Source of the DNA: an uncultured Mycoplasmatota bacterium
Lineage (GTDB): Bacteria > Bacillota_I > Bacilli_A > RF39 > UBA660
DNA length: 12,091 nt
Reading direction: 5' to 3'
Assembly (NCBI GenBank): GCA_947384645.1
Contig: CANDHX010000025.1
Coordinates: forward strand, 1 to 12,091
Part shown: positions 1-6,591 of the stretch, in pieces
Layout of the letters: each line of letters starts with the position of its first letter
Numbering within the stretch: position 1 is the stretch's first letter
Notes under the pieces: generated by a model
The model's input: only the letters and a program-made list of their open reading frames with translations
Database searches by the model: none
What the model was told of the DNA's origin: nothing
Translations under genes and position numbers: made by a program

Positions 1-109
1 TTCATAATTACTAATAATAGTCTATCTATTGAAATTCACTCCTATAAGATAGATTTTTTCCTTTCTTTTTTTATTGAGTATACTTTTTTTAAAATTTGCT
101 CGTGATTTA

Positions 110-115
110 ATTATA
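110..115 (-). promoter_or_regulatory. Extended -10 promoter for a gene beyond the left edge
   Basis: The minus strand reads TGTGC then TATAAT, a perfect -10 with an extended TGN, just after the terminator of the DUF4097 gene. No good -35 is visible. The same 11-base string occurs in the natA promoter. It would transcribe leftward through 1-109. That leader has an ATAGGAG string near 43-37 and an ATG at 5-3, but no convincing ribosome site at the right distance, so the downstream gene start is not settled. Confidence 0.45.
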
Positions 116-138
116 GCACACTTTTAAAGTTTCAAAGA

Positions 139-162
139 AAAAACTAGAAAAATCTAGTTTTT
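139..162 (-). terminator. Intrinsic terminator of the XRE-DUF4097 operon
   Basis: A perfect 10-bp stem (arms 153-162 and 139-148) with a 4-nt loop is followed on the minus strand by a short T stretch. The TAG stop codon of the DUF4097 gene (154-156) lies in the upstream arm. Confidence 0.75.
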
Positions 163-1035
163 AACGGTTATATCCCCACAGTTGTTTGTGAGTTTTAAGG
201 TGATATCCGATTTGTTATAGTTCTCGTGAATTTTAGTGTCACCTAAACTAGTTTTAGCATCGATGTAAATTTCGTTTGTTTTACCTATTTTTATATTGCC
301 CAAATCGTTTTTGATATTTGAGTTTTCTTTTAAGAAAACTTCTTCTATCGTTACATCTCCACAATTCGATTCTATATCGAATGAACCATCTATTTTGGTT
401 ATCTTTATATCTCCATAGCTGTTTTTAATAAAACCCTTGTTTAAAGATTCTAAATCGATATCTCCAGCTGAAGCTTTTATGTTAGCTTCTATCGCTTTCT
501 TCAACTTTATATCACCATAAGCATTATTTATTGAGACATTTTTTCCCTCTATAACTTTTACATCTCCACAATCCGAATCTATGTTTATGATAGCCTCCCT
601 GAAGTCTTCTAAATCGACGTCTCCGTAGGCATTTTTAATAGTTATAGAGTTAGAAAACGTTTTCGGTAAATACACTTCTATTTTTGCAGCTTCATTATTA
701 AAGCAGATTCCTATGCACTTCTTGGTGGTACTTTTAATCCTTAAAAGGTTCGTTTCATCATTTAAAGTAGTTTTTTCTTCATCACCGAATATCACAACTC
801 TCGTCTTTAAGTCATCAGTTGAATATATATGGATATCGCTCATATCTGCAGTGATTTCGATATCTTTGGAAGTCGTATCGAGATATTTATCTACTACTAA
901 TTCATTTGAAACGCTGTAGTCAAATTTAAAAAATCTAGCTTTACCTGTGATTAAAGATACCATTATATAAGCTATTACTAAAACGAGAATGGATAATATT
1001 ATTATAGACATGATAATTATTCCTTTATTCTTCAT
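154..1035 (-). CDS. DUF4097-type membrane-anchored beta-solenoid protein
   Basis: A 293-residue protein with one N-terminal membrane segment (about 6-30) and an extracytoplasmic region built of short beta repeats. From about residue 135 a Gly-Asp-(Ile/Val) motif recurs every 17-22 residues (Gly at 138, 157, 174, 191, 208, 226, 265, 287, with Gly-Asn at 246), often as NAYGD or (S/N)xCGD. This ladder is the hallmark of DUF4097/LiaX-like putative adhesin or envelope-stress proteins. The start at 1035 has AAAGGGG about 6 nt upstream. It overlaps the stop of the upstream membrane-bound XRE regulator by 11 bp, so the two are probably translationally coupled. In Firmicutes such pairs are often tied to cell-envelope stress; that role is inferred here. 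The ligand is unknown. Confidence 0.85.
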   Translation of the reverse strand: MKNKGIIIMSIIILSILVLVIAYIMVSLITGKARFFKFDYSVSNELVVDKYLDTTSKDIEITADMSDIHIYSTDDLKTRVVIFGDEEKTTLNDETNLLRIKSTTKKCIGICFNNEAAKIEVYLPKTFSNSITIKNAYGDVDLEDFREAIINIDSDCGDVKVIEGKNVSINNAYGDIKLKKAIEANIKASAGDIDLESLNKGFIKNSYGDIKITKIDGSFDIESNCGDVTIEEVFLKENSNIKNDLGNIKIGKTNEIYIDAKTSLGDTKIHENYNKSDITLKLTNNCGDITVKN

Positions 1036-1657
1036 ACGAATCCCCTTTTAAAGCAAAAAGCAGTTTTATAATTTGAATTATCAAGGCATATATTATCCAA
1101 ATCAGCCAGGTAATATGCCAAGCCATTGTAAAGAAGCTTATCGACATGTAAATTATGCAAGTGATTAGGGCTAAAACGTTTTCTACTTCTCTTAGTACTT
1201 TGTTTTCCCTATTCGCTTTTTTAGAGTATTCTTTTCTATAGACTAAATTTGTATAGATTATTATATATGTTGCTACTCCACAAATCAAAATAAATATACC
1301 TGTTGCTATAATCGGATTTACTTTAAAGGCTGGAATGCTTGTGATTAGCCAAACTACTGAAATAAAATAGATTAGTGTGGCAAGACTTATTCCTTTTGCC
1401 CTTTTGATATTGTTTTCACTAGTATTATTCTTGGGTGTATATTCGCTTTCTCCAAATTCTATTTTCTTTCTGTTCAGTAGTTCATCTGCTCCAATATCGT
1501 ATAAATCACAAAGAGGTGATATCTTGTCGAAGTCAGGTGTACTTTGGTCAGTTTCCCATTTAGAAATAGTCTGTCTTGAGACATTCAGTTTTTCGGCTAC
1601 CTCCTCTTGAGATAAATTTTTCTTTTTTCCTAAACTCATCGCTTTTTCTCCTTTCAT
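1025..1657 (-). CDS. Membrane-bound XRE-family transcriptional regulator
   Basis: About 210 residues from the ATG at 1657. An N-terminal XRE helix-turn-helix (about 3-62, with LSQEEVAEKLNVSRQTISKWE) is followed by a charged linker and four membrane segments (about 89-109, 115-138, 158-178, 181-203). The protein therefore likely binds DNA while anchored in the membrane and may respond to envelope state. The start is ambiguous. ATG 1657 aligns with the usual family start (MxGEK...LxKKKNLSQ) but lacks a ribosome site. ATG 1639, six codons later, has AAAGGAG at 8 nt but loses part of helix 1. Reading further upstream would begin inside the -35 box, so it is excluded. First gene of an operon with the DUF4097 protein. 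Confidence 0.88.
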   Translation of the reverse strand: MKGEKAMSLGKKKNLSQEEVAEKLNVSRQTISKWETDQSTPDFDKISPLCDLYDIGADELLNRKKIEFGESEYTPKNNTSENNIKRAKGISLATLIYFISVVWLITSIPAFKVNPIIATGIFILICGVATYIIIYTNLVYRKEYSKKANRENKVLREVENVLALITCIIYMSISFFTMAWHITWLIWIIYALIIQIIKLLFALKGDSYEE

Positions 1658-1688
1658 ATCTAAATTATAAGATATTTTAAAGTTGCTT

Positions 1689-1717
1689 TCTATATTTGAT
1701 GGTTGGAACTTTGTCAA
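1689..1717 (-). promoter_or_regulatory. Promoter of the XRE-DUF4097 operon
   Basis: A consensus -35 TTGACA (minus strand of 1712-1717) lies 17 bp from TATAGA (1689-1694). Transcription would start near 1682, about 25 nt before ATG 1657. Confidence 0.65.
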
Positions 1718-1735
1718 CTGAACTTAACATTTAAG

Positions 1736-1758
1736 AAAAAAAGCCCAATAAAGGCTTT
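1736..1758 (-). terminator. Intrinsic terminator after the 140-residue protein
   Basis: The minus strand has stem AAAGCC/GGCTTT with a short loop, continuing into a T run. The TAA stop of the 1757 gene overlaps the upstream arm. Confidence 0.8.
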
Positions 1759-2179
1759 AATCATCGTCTTTTGTTTCAAGAGTGAGGCTTTTTCCAACAT
1801 ACATAGTTTTATTATTGTGATATAAATCCCTACAATACTCCAATAAAACTTTAAGTTCAGATTCAGTATAATGCGGTTTTAAAATAGCTGTCGGAATGAA
1901 ACTTATTAAAGGTTCTCTATAACAAGTCGCATCTGAATTAAAATCTAAAAGAGTATTTGAAAATATTTCTAATGATTTAAGACCACTTTTTTCAACTATA
2001 TATAGTTCGTTTTTATCCGTTTTCGAATTTACGTATACTCCTAAATATAGATTTTTTAATTTAAAAATTTTTTCCCCGTCGTTTTGTTCGATATCTTCCC
2101 AATTTGGAATTGTATGTTCTTCTTCTACTTCGTGATAACTCTCTCTCAATTTTTTACAAAGGGCTCTTAGTTCGCTCAT
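1757..2179 (-). CDS. Uncharacterised 140-residue cytoplasmic protein
   Basis: No family recognised. The protein is acidic and lysine-rich with no signal peptide or membrane segment. Residues about 40-65 (KNLYLGVYVNSKTDKNELYIVEKSG) resemble the segment NGLYVGFGKNSLTDEEELF of the neighbouring lipoprotein-like gene: the LY.G, NS.TD and EL positions match in order. The two are therefore probably related at this domain. The start ATG 2179 has only a weak AAGAAG ribosome site and lies within the 3' end of the frame-corrected upstream gene, which suggests coupling between them. A terminator follows immediately. Confidence 0.7.
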   Translation of the reverse strand: MSELRALCKKLRESYHEVEEEHTIPNWEDIEQNDGEKIFKLKNLYLGVYVNSKTDKNELYIVEKSGLKSLEIFSNTLLDFNSDATCYREPLISFIPTAILKPHYTESELKVLLEYCRDLYHNNKTMYVGKSLTLETKDDD

Positions 2180-2490
2180 CGTATAGGACTTCTTTTATTT
2201 CTTCTAGTGAAAGGTATTCTATCAATTTCGTTTTAGTTTCTTTGACATAACAGTCTGTAAAGATATCTCTTCCATTTTTAAGTAATAAACAATTCTTCCT
2301 CATCAGTTAAGGAATTTTTACCAAAACCGACATATAATCCATTTATCGTTATGCTTTGTTCATCGAATTCAGTAATGTTTGTCTTGGCGTAAAATTCTTC
2401 TCTACCTTTACTTCCACATCCAGAACATACGTTTACTACACAAGTGGCTGCCATGCCTATAGCTACCTTTTTTAAAGTACTATTTTTCAT
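2154..2490 (-). pseudogene. Frameshifted small lipoprotein-like gene (full extent)
   Basis: The frame from ATG 2490 stops at 2278-2280 after 70 residues, in the middle of the domain shared with the next gene. One frame over, the sequence stays open to a stop at 2154-2156 and encodes protein-like residues (LLLKNGRDIFTDCYVKETK, then TKLIEYLSLEEIKEVLYDERTKSPL). Removing one base, most simply from the AAA at 2287-2289, would restore a 111-residue protein. The N-terminus has a hydrophobic stretch ending in CSGC, a possible non-standard lipobox. It may be a mutation, a sequencing error or, less likely, programmed frameshifting. Confidence 0.6.
2278..2490 (-). CDS. Short lipoprotein-like ORF as read (70 residues, probably truncated)
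   Basis: This is the unbroken reading of the gene described at 2154-2490. It begins MKNSTLKKVAIGMAATCVV with a basic start and hydrophobic core. A CSGC motif then makes lipid attachment possible, although the first lipobox residue is Cys rather than Leu. It ends at LFIT, cutting short the domain shared with the next gene. The ribosome site is weak (AAGAGAG). Whether the 70-residue product is stable is unknown. Confidence 0.5.
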   Translation of the reverse strand: MKNSTLKKVAIGMAATCVVNVCSGCGSKGREEFYAKTNITEFDEQSITINGLYVGFGKNSLTDEEELFIT

Positions 2491-2545
2491 ATATTTCTCT
2501 CTTTTCTGATTGGATATTTTATATTAAATTTTAATCTATATCAAG

Positions 2546-2576
2546 AAAAAAGGTTATTCTTAAAATAACACTTTTT
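2546..2576 (-). terminator. Intrinsic terminator of the natAB operon
   Basis: Arms 2564-2576 and 2546-2558 pair over 13 positions with one mismatch and one wobble, around a 5-nt loop. The downstream arm ends in T6. The natB stop codon (2560-2562) lies in the loop and adjoining arm. Confidence 0.75.
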
Positions 2577-3705
2577 CCGATTTATATGCTTTTATTATAT
2601 AAGTTAAAACGACCGTGATATAAATAATGGTAGATGCTAGCATTAAGAATATATCTAAGTATTTGATAGCTCCATTTAATACATCTGTAAATATAATCGA
2701 ATAATTTAAAAAAGGTACTAACGATAGCCACGTCGAAGGCGATACACCTATCATGAAAACTATCATGCCTGGAAAGAAAGTGATGAAGTTTAGAGGTGTC
2801 AAAGCACTTTGAGCTTCTTTAAAAGTTTTCGACTTCGAAGCAATGGCAATGCAAAGACCGCTTACAAAAAGGGAAAACGTTATTATGATGAGGATTGCGA
2901 CGACTATTGAGGCAAAGCTATAGCCTATATTTATCCCTTCATATATGCTAAACATTCCATTAGCTATTTTCAAGCTTCCAATAGCGAGCAGTAAACTAAT
3001 TAGACCTGTTATTATTGAAGAAATTGAAACTCCTAAAAATTTACCTATGATGATATCTTTACTTTTGATAGGGAATGTCAAAAGGGTCTCCAAGGTTCCT
3101 CTTTCTTTTTCGCCAGCTGTCGTGTCAGTAGATGGGTATGTAGCTGAGACAGTTATCGCCATGATTATAAATAGAAATGCATAATTTTGCATGTAGCTAG
3201 CGAAGTAGCTGTCATCCGTTGCTTCTTGTTTTAAATCGACAGTTATAATGTCTAAAACGTCGTTCGGATTTATGTTTTCTTCGTCTAAATAGTTTTCTTG
3301 CAATACCCTTTTATAACTCTCAAAATAAGCTTGCATTAAACTTCTGGCGTAAGTACTCGATTCCGAGTCAGTAGATACTATGGTATATCTATTGTTTTCT
3401 TTTGTTATGTATAGATATATTTCTCCTTCTTCACGAAGTTTTTTCATCTCTTCTTCGCTGCCCTCTTTGATATTTAAATCCATACTAGCAGCAATTGTCC
3501 GCTCTGTATCGTCGAGGTGGTAAGCAAAACCTATTTTATTATAGTCGGTTATTTCTACGTCGAGTTGTGTTTCGAATAAAGCACTCATACCTATTACGAT
3601 TAACGGTATAAATAAGGGTATCACTAGCATCATGGCAAGCGACTTTTTATCTCTAAATGTCTCTCGCAGTTCTTTTTTTAATATGTTAAAAATATTATTC
3701 TTCAT
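2560..3705 (-). CDS. natB: ABC-2 type exporter permease, NatB-like
   Basis: A 381-residue membrane subunit of an ABC-2 exporter. It has one N-terminal membrane segment (about 24-45), a large extracytoplasmic loop (about 46-172), then five segments in the C-terminal half (about 174-195, 221-247, 262-288, 304-325, 345-370). The motif TTAGEKERGTLETLL after the second segment is typical of NatB/COG1668 permeases, and the length is close to Bacillus NatB. Its start has AGGAGGT at 8 nt, and its first codons overlap the end of the ATPase gene by 11 bp, so the two subunits are co-translated. NatAB in Bacillus exports sodium; the substrate here is inferred only from family resemblance and could be another ion or a toxic compound. 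Confidence 0.88.
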   Translation of the reverse strand: MKNNIFNILKKELRETFRDKKSLAMMLVIPLFIPLIVIGMSALFETQLDVEITDYNKIGFAYHLDDTERTIAASMDLNIKEGSEEEMKKLREEGEIYLYITKENNRYTIVSTDSESSTYARSLMQAYFESYKRVLQENYLDEENINPNDVLDIITVDLKQEATDDSYFASYMQNYAFLFIIMAITVSATYPSTDTTAGEKERGTLETLLTFPIKSKDIIIGKFLGVSISSIITGLISLLLAIGSLKIANGMFSIYEGINIGYSFASIVVAILIIITFSLFVSGLCIAIASKSKTFKEAQSALTPLNFITFFPGMIVFMIGVSPSTWLSLVPFLNYSIIFTDVLNGAIKYLDIFLMLASTIIYITVVLTYIIKAYKSEKVLF

Positions 3706-4459
3706 TATTTTGACCTCCTATAATTTGGAAAAATGCATCTCTCAAATTAGTCGTTTTGGTGCGTGTTTTTATCTCTTTTGGTGTACCGGATTCGATAATG
3801 ACGCCTTTGTTTATCATAATTACGTGGTCACAGATGTTTTCGGCTTCTTCCATGTAGTGTGTCGAATATAGTATAGTTTTTCCTTTTGATTTTTCGTCTT
3901 TTATGAAATCGAGAATTATTTGACTAGAGATTATGTCTAATCCAGTGGTCGCTTCATCGAGTATATAATATTTCGGGTCATGTATTAGACATCTAGCAAT
4001 GTTGGCACGTTGAGTTTGTCCAGTAGATAACTTGGCGATTTTATTGTGTATAAAACCGTCTAAATTCAATATTTTAGAGATTTCTTCTATTCTTTTTTCT
4101 ATTTTTTCTTTAGGTACACCATACATGTTGGCGCACATCTTTAATAGTTCATATGTCGATAATGTGTCATATAATTTAGTATTACCCGATAGATAAGCTA
4201 TACTCCTTTTTATTTCTAGCTCGTTCTTTTTATAGTTTAGCTCGTCGTATTCGATTGTGCCTTCTGTCGGTTCTAGAATTCCAGCAGTCATCCGTAGAAG
4301 TGTCGTTTTACCTGCTCCATTGGGACCTAAGATACCTACTATTTCTCCTTCTTTTGCTTCAAAAGTTATGTTTTTATCCGCATAAAATTCTTCTTTTTCT
4401 CGTTTGTTTTTGTTTTTGATAAACTTTTTTGAAACGTTTTCAACTTTTATCATATCCAC
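3695..4459 (-). CDS. natA: ABC exporter ATP-binding protein, NatA-like
   Basis: A 254-residue ATPase with Walker A GPNGAGKT (45-52), signature LSTGQ (144-148), Walker B YYILDEATTGLD (164-175) and switch His201. The signature differs from LSGGQ at its third residue. The Q-loop lacks its usual Gln, reading YLSGNTKLYD (89-98), much like the equivalent region of Bacillus NatA. GLDIISSQIILDFI also resembles NatA. The start follows AGAAGGAG. It should power the co-encoded permease (overlap 11 bp). It has its own promoter and a terminator after natB, so the pair is a self-contained two-gene operon. Confidence 0.9.
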   Translation of the reverse strand: MDMIKVENVSKKFIKNKNKREKEEFYADKNITFEAKEGEIVGILGPNGAGKTTLLRMTAGILEPTEGTIEYDELNYKKNELEIKRSIAYLSGNTKLYDTLSTYELLKMCANMYGVPKEKIEKRIEEISKILNLDGFIHNKIAKLSTGQTQRANIARCLIHDPKYYILDEATTGLDIISSQIILDFIKDEKSKGKTILYSTHYMEEAENICDHVIMINKGVIIESGTPKEIKTRTKTTNLRDAFFQIIGGQNNEE

Positions 4460-4478
4460 TTCTCCTTCTCGTAAATTT

Positions 4479-4508
4479 ATTATAGCACAATAAAAGTCGA
4501 TTAGACAA
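4479..4508 (-). promoter_or_regulatory. Promoter of natAB
   Basis: TATAAT (minus strand of 4479-4484) is preceded by TGC, giving an extended -10. TTGTCT (4503-4508) lies 18 bp upstream as -35. The -35 sits in the loop of the terminator of the preceding kinase-like gene. Confidence 0.65.
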
Positions 4509-4515
4509 ACGACTT
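4494..4515 (-). terminator. Terminator-like hairpin after the kinase-like gene
   Basis: The inverted repeat AAGTCG/CGACTT (4510-4515 and 4494-4499) has a 10-nt loop and runs on into TTATT on the minus strand. The short stem and broken T tract make it moderate. Confidence 0.5.
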
Positions 4516-4525
4516 AATGTATTAC

Positions 4526-5119
4526 TTAGATATTTTTTTTTAAATCGACATTCAATTCTTCTTGGAAATAATCTAGATAGGTCTCCCATTTTATTTTATA
4601 TATAGATTTTATTTCATTAGGTATAGGTCCCTTAACTTTTCTTTCGATTCGCTCGATTATGTTTATGTCGTTTTTTTCTGATAGAACCCATAGGCTATCG
4701 TAAATTCTATGAACAAATTCTTTGCTGCTGACCTTTAAAAATAGGTATAGATTTTCTTCCAATGTTATAATAGGTTGGAAGTCACTTTCGCCTTTAGAAA
4801 TAGGAAGCCCTAGTTTTGTTAGATAGGGAAAATTAAAGAAAGCTCGTGCGTTATCGAACAGTGGTTGTAAGTCTACTTTACCACTAGGATATTCGACTAT
4901 AATCCAATTGTCCATATGTCTATCGGGATTTCCTGTCAAAATGTCGAATATGAACATATCTACAATTTTTTCCATGAGTTTTTTTACTATCTCGTCTCTA
5001 TTTTCTCTTTTTTCATATCTTTTTTCTAAAGCTATCCATATATCCTCTAAATTGTGATATTTTACAAAGGGCAGTATTCCGTCTTTTGTAAAAAAACAAA
5101 TTCCTCCACTAAGTGGCAC
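4526..5119 (-). CDS. C-terminal fragment of HipA/CtkA-like kinase
   Basis: The open part after the internal stop; the first usable start is GTG 5119, without a clear ribosome site. It holds the catalytic half. GNPDRHMDNW (residues 63-72 from the GTG) gives the proposed catalytic Asp66 and Asn71, and PLFDN (86-90) the DFG-equivalent Asp89. The rest is helical. Without the nucleotide-binding lobe encoded upstream it should not be an active kinase by itself. Family members phosphorylate proteins and some act as HipA-type toxins; no HipB-like antitoxin is seen adjacent. Confidence 0.65.
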   Translation of the reverse strand: MPLSGGICFFTKDGILPFVKYHNLEDIWIALEKRYEKRENRDEIVKKLMEKIVDMFIFDILTGNPDRHMDNWIIVEYPSGKVDLQPLFDNARAFFNFPYLTKLGLPISKGESDFQPIITLEENLYLFLKVSSKEFVHRIYDSLWVLSEKNDINIIERIERKVKGPIPNEIKSIYKIKWETYLDYFQEELNVDLKKNI

Positions 5120-5161
5120 TTCTTTGTTTATGACATCTTTGTAAGAGTCTTTTAAAAACTC

Positions 5162-5521
5162 CTAACCATATATGTATTTTGCAGTTGGGTCGATGAAGTT
5201 TTTAGAGATGTGTCCTTCTATGTTTCCGATTTTTGCTAAATCGTAACTGATGACTGGAATATTCATGTCTTTTGCTACTTCTTCGGCAAAAAGAGCACTA
5301 AATATTTCCGCCCTTGCATCAAAGGTAAAAAAGTATATTTCTCTATCATAAATAAAGGAGAATACTAAACTTACTCCAGGAATGTTTTTAACAATTCTGA
5401 CTCTTCTATCATTTTTTAATTTTTCTATTAGTTCGTTATAGTTATTAGAACTTGTAAGATAGTCTTTATCTTCAAGTATGAGAATGTTTCCTAAATCTAC
5501 GAAAATTCCTTTTCTTTTCAT
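5162..5521 (-). CDS. N-terminal fragment of HipA/CtkA-like kinase
   Basis: A 119-residue reading from ATG 5521, with AGGAG about 7 nt upstream, ending at TAG 5162-5164. Residues 60-110 carry the kinase N-lobe pattern: REIYFF strand, Glu72 and helix IFSALFAEEVAKDMNIP, then IGNIEGHISKNF as the glycine/serine loop. Residues 1-58 are a family-variable leader. The same frame continues after the stop into the catalytic half, so this is one half of a split gene rather than a stand-alone protein. Confidence 0.65.
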   Translation of the reverse strand: MKRKGIFVDLGNILILEDKDYLTSSNNYNELIEKLKNDRRVRIVKNIPGVSLVFSFIYDREIYFFTFDARAEIFSALFAEEVAKDMNIPVISYDLAKIGNIEGHISKNFIDPTAKYIYG

Positions 5522-5573
5522 TTTCTCTCCTCTTTTCTTTAAAGAATCGATTTTAAATTATTTTTAGTACAGT

Positions 5574-5594
5574 AAAAAAGCTTTTTATAAAAGC
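5574..5594 (-). terminator. Intrinsic terminator between the Cys-repeat protein and kinase genes
   Basis: GCTTTT/AAAAGC stem with a 3-nt loop, followed by T6 on the minus strand. It lies about 97 nt after the stop at 5691 and 52 nt before the kinase start. It could therefore end the upstream unit or attenuate the kinase gene. The rest of 5595-5690 shows no gene. Confidence 0.75.
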
Positions 5595-5690
5595 AAAATT
5601 TTATCGAGTTATTTTAGAAGTTTAACAACTTAGATGTTTTTATTAATGCCATTAATAAATTAGAAATTTTTAATAGAAATTGAGACTATA

Positions 5691-6554
5691 TTATTTTTTG
5701 CAAAAATTCTCTTGAAATTTCATGTTTTCTGGTCCTATATAAATGTCTTTGTTTCCTTTTACTGTATTACATTTAATGACAGTTAATCCATTTTTGGTAA
5801 ATTTTTTTGAGCTAGTGTCTTTAAAAATCGTGGTGCCTCCGTCATTTAAGTGGCTTGTCGATTCCAAATTATCTATTATACTTTCTAATATCGATTCGTC
5901 CTGTAAATAAAATTTGTCTAAAGATACTCCAAGTTTTCCTTTTTCTTTAATTTTAATTTCGTCTAAACAATATGTGTATATCAAGCGATTAGTGTCTTTA
6001 ATATAAAGTTTAGCTTTTTCTTGACAATTTTTCTTTTCTTTTGTATCAATCGTATAGGAATATTCTTTTTCGATTTTGTCGACTCCACAATAGGTTAAGG
6101 CCTGTTCTTCATTTATTTCTTCTTTGGAAAAAAATGTGCTTTTGTTTTCTTTGTTATTGCATTTTAACAAGTAAAATGAGTCGTCGGACACTTTATTTCC
6201 TTCGCTTTTATATATCTCTACATCCTTTTCGTCGTAAATAGACTCTAATCTAGCAGTTAAATCATCTAAAAATGAGCCGATCTTTTTATCTTTTTGGTCG
6301 AGGTACTTATATAATGATAATCCTTTTTTATCGTCTTTTAATTCGATTTCATTGCCACATATTAAATAGATTGTGTTGTTGTCTCTTTTGTCGTATTCGA
6401 AAGTTTGATTGTTACATTCGGTTATTTCTCGTATATTTATTTTATAATCTTTATCGAGTTCAATTGTAGGATTTCTTTTTCCAGTTTTAAAAATCGCAAG
6501 AAGAGCTAGTAAACCAAATAAACAAATCAAAACTGTTCTTTTTTTCTTCTTCAT
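5691..6554 (-). CDS. Membrane-anchored protein with two tandem four-cysteine domains
   Basis: A 287-residue protein with an N-terminal signal anchor (about 7-23) and an outside region of two repeats. Repeat 1 has Cys47, Cys66, Cys132, Cys156; repeat 2 has Cys177, Cys196, Cys262, Cys285. The spacings are 19-66-24 and 19-66-23, and sequence around them matches: NTIYLIC...GLSLYKYL...IGSFLDDL against RLIYTYC...GVSLDKFY...LESIIDNL. A domain duplication with conserved disulfide-capable cysteines is therefore clear, though I recognise no family name. ATG 6554 has AAAGGAAG about 7 nt upstream. It lies 37 bp after the sigma-like gene, with an extended -10 between, so it may be both co-transcribed and separately initiated. 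Function unknown. Confidence 0.85.
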   Translation of the reverse strand: MKKKKRTVLICLFGLLALLAIFKTGKRNPTIELDKDYKINIREITECNNQTFEYDKRDNNTIYLICGNEIELKDDKKGLSLYKYLDQKDKKIGSFLDDLTARLESIYDEKDVEIYKSEGNKVSDDSFYLLKCNNKENKSTFFSKEEINEEQALTYCGVDKIEKEYSYTIDTKEKKNCQEKAKLYIKDTNRLIYTYCLDEIKIKEKGKLGVSLDKFYLQDESILESIIDNLESTSHLNDGGTTIFKDTSSKKFTKNGLTVIKCNTVKGNKDIYIGPENMKFQENFCKK

Positions 6555-6577
6555 AGGACCGCTTCCTTTGGCTATTT

Positions 6578-6583
6578 ATTATA
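6578..6583 (-). promoter_or_regulatory. Extended -10 upstream of the Cys-repeat protein gene
   Basis: The minus strand reads TGT-TATAAT about 24 nt before ATG 6554. No -35 match is seen. Confidence 0.45.
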
Positions 6584-6591
6584 ACACATTT

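Larger units (their letters stand above)
4526..5521 (-). pseudogene. HipA/CtkA-like kinase gene interrupted by an in-frame TAG
   Basis: The two open segments here share one reading frame, separated only by a TAG at 5162-5164 (codon 120 of a 331-residue reading). The codons bridging them (after TAG: EFLKDSYKDVINKEVPLSGG) read as normal protein. The first part has the ATP-lobe pattern AEIFSALFAEEVAKDMNIP, then GHISKNF. The second has the catalytic-loop pattern GNPDRHMDNW and metal-binding PLFDN. Together they form a HipA/CtkA-like protein kinase fold of normal length. The Lys often found in the YxFK strand appears to be Thr66. It is likely a recent nonsense pseudogene; readthrough cannot be excluded. 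Confidence 0.8.

Noticed and set aside
713..919. Plus-strand open frame opposite the DUF4097 gene
   Set aside because: Lies wholly within a well-supported minus-strand gene, lacks a ribosome site and family features. The same holds for plus-strand frames at 1377-1610, 2945-3184, 3632-3871, 6041-6241 and 6272-6469.
1658..1717. Longer N-terminus for the XRE regulator
   Set aside because: It would start in the TTGACA -35 box and run through the promoter; the added residues do not look like the family.
4526..5521. Genome-wide recoding of TAG to explain the split kinase
   Set aside because: TAG also ends the DUF4097 gene (154-156) and the excisionase gene (11607-11609) at sensible places, so it is an ordinary stop here.
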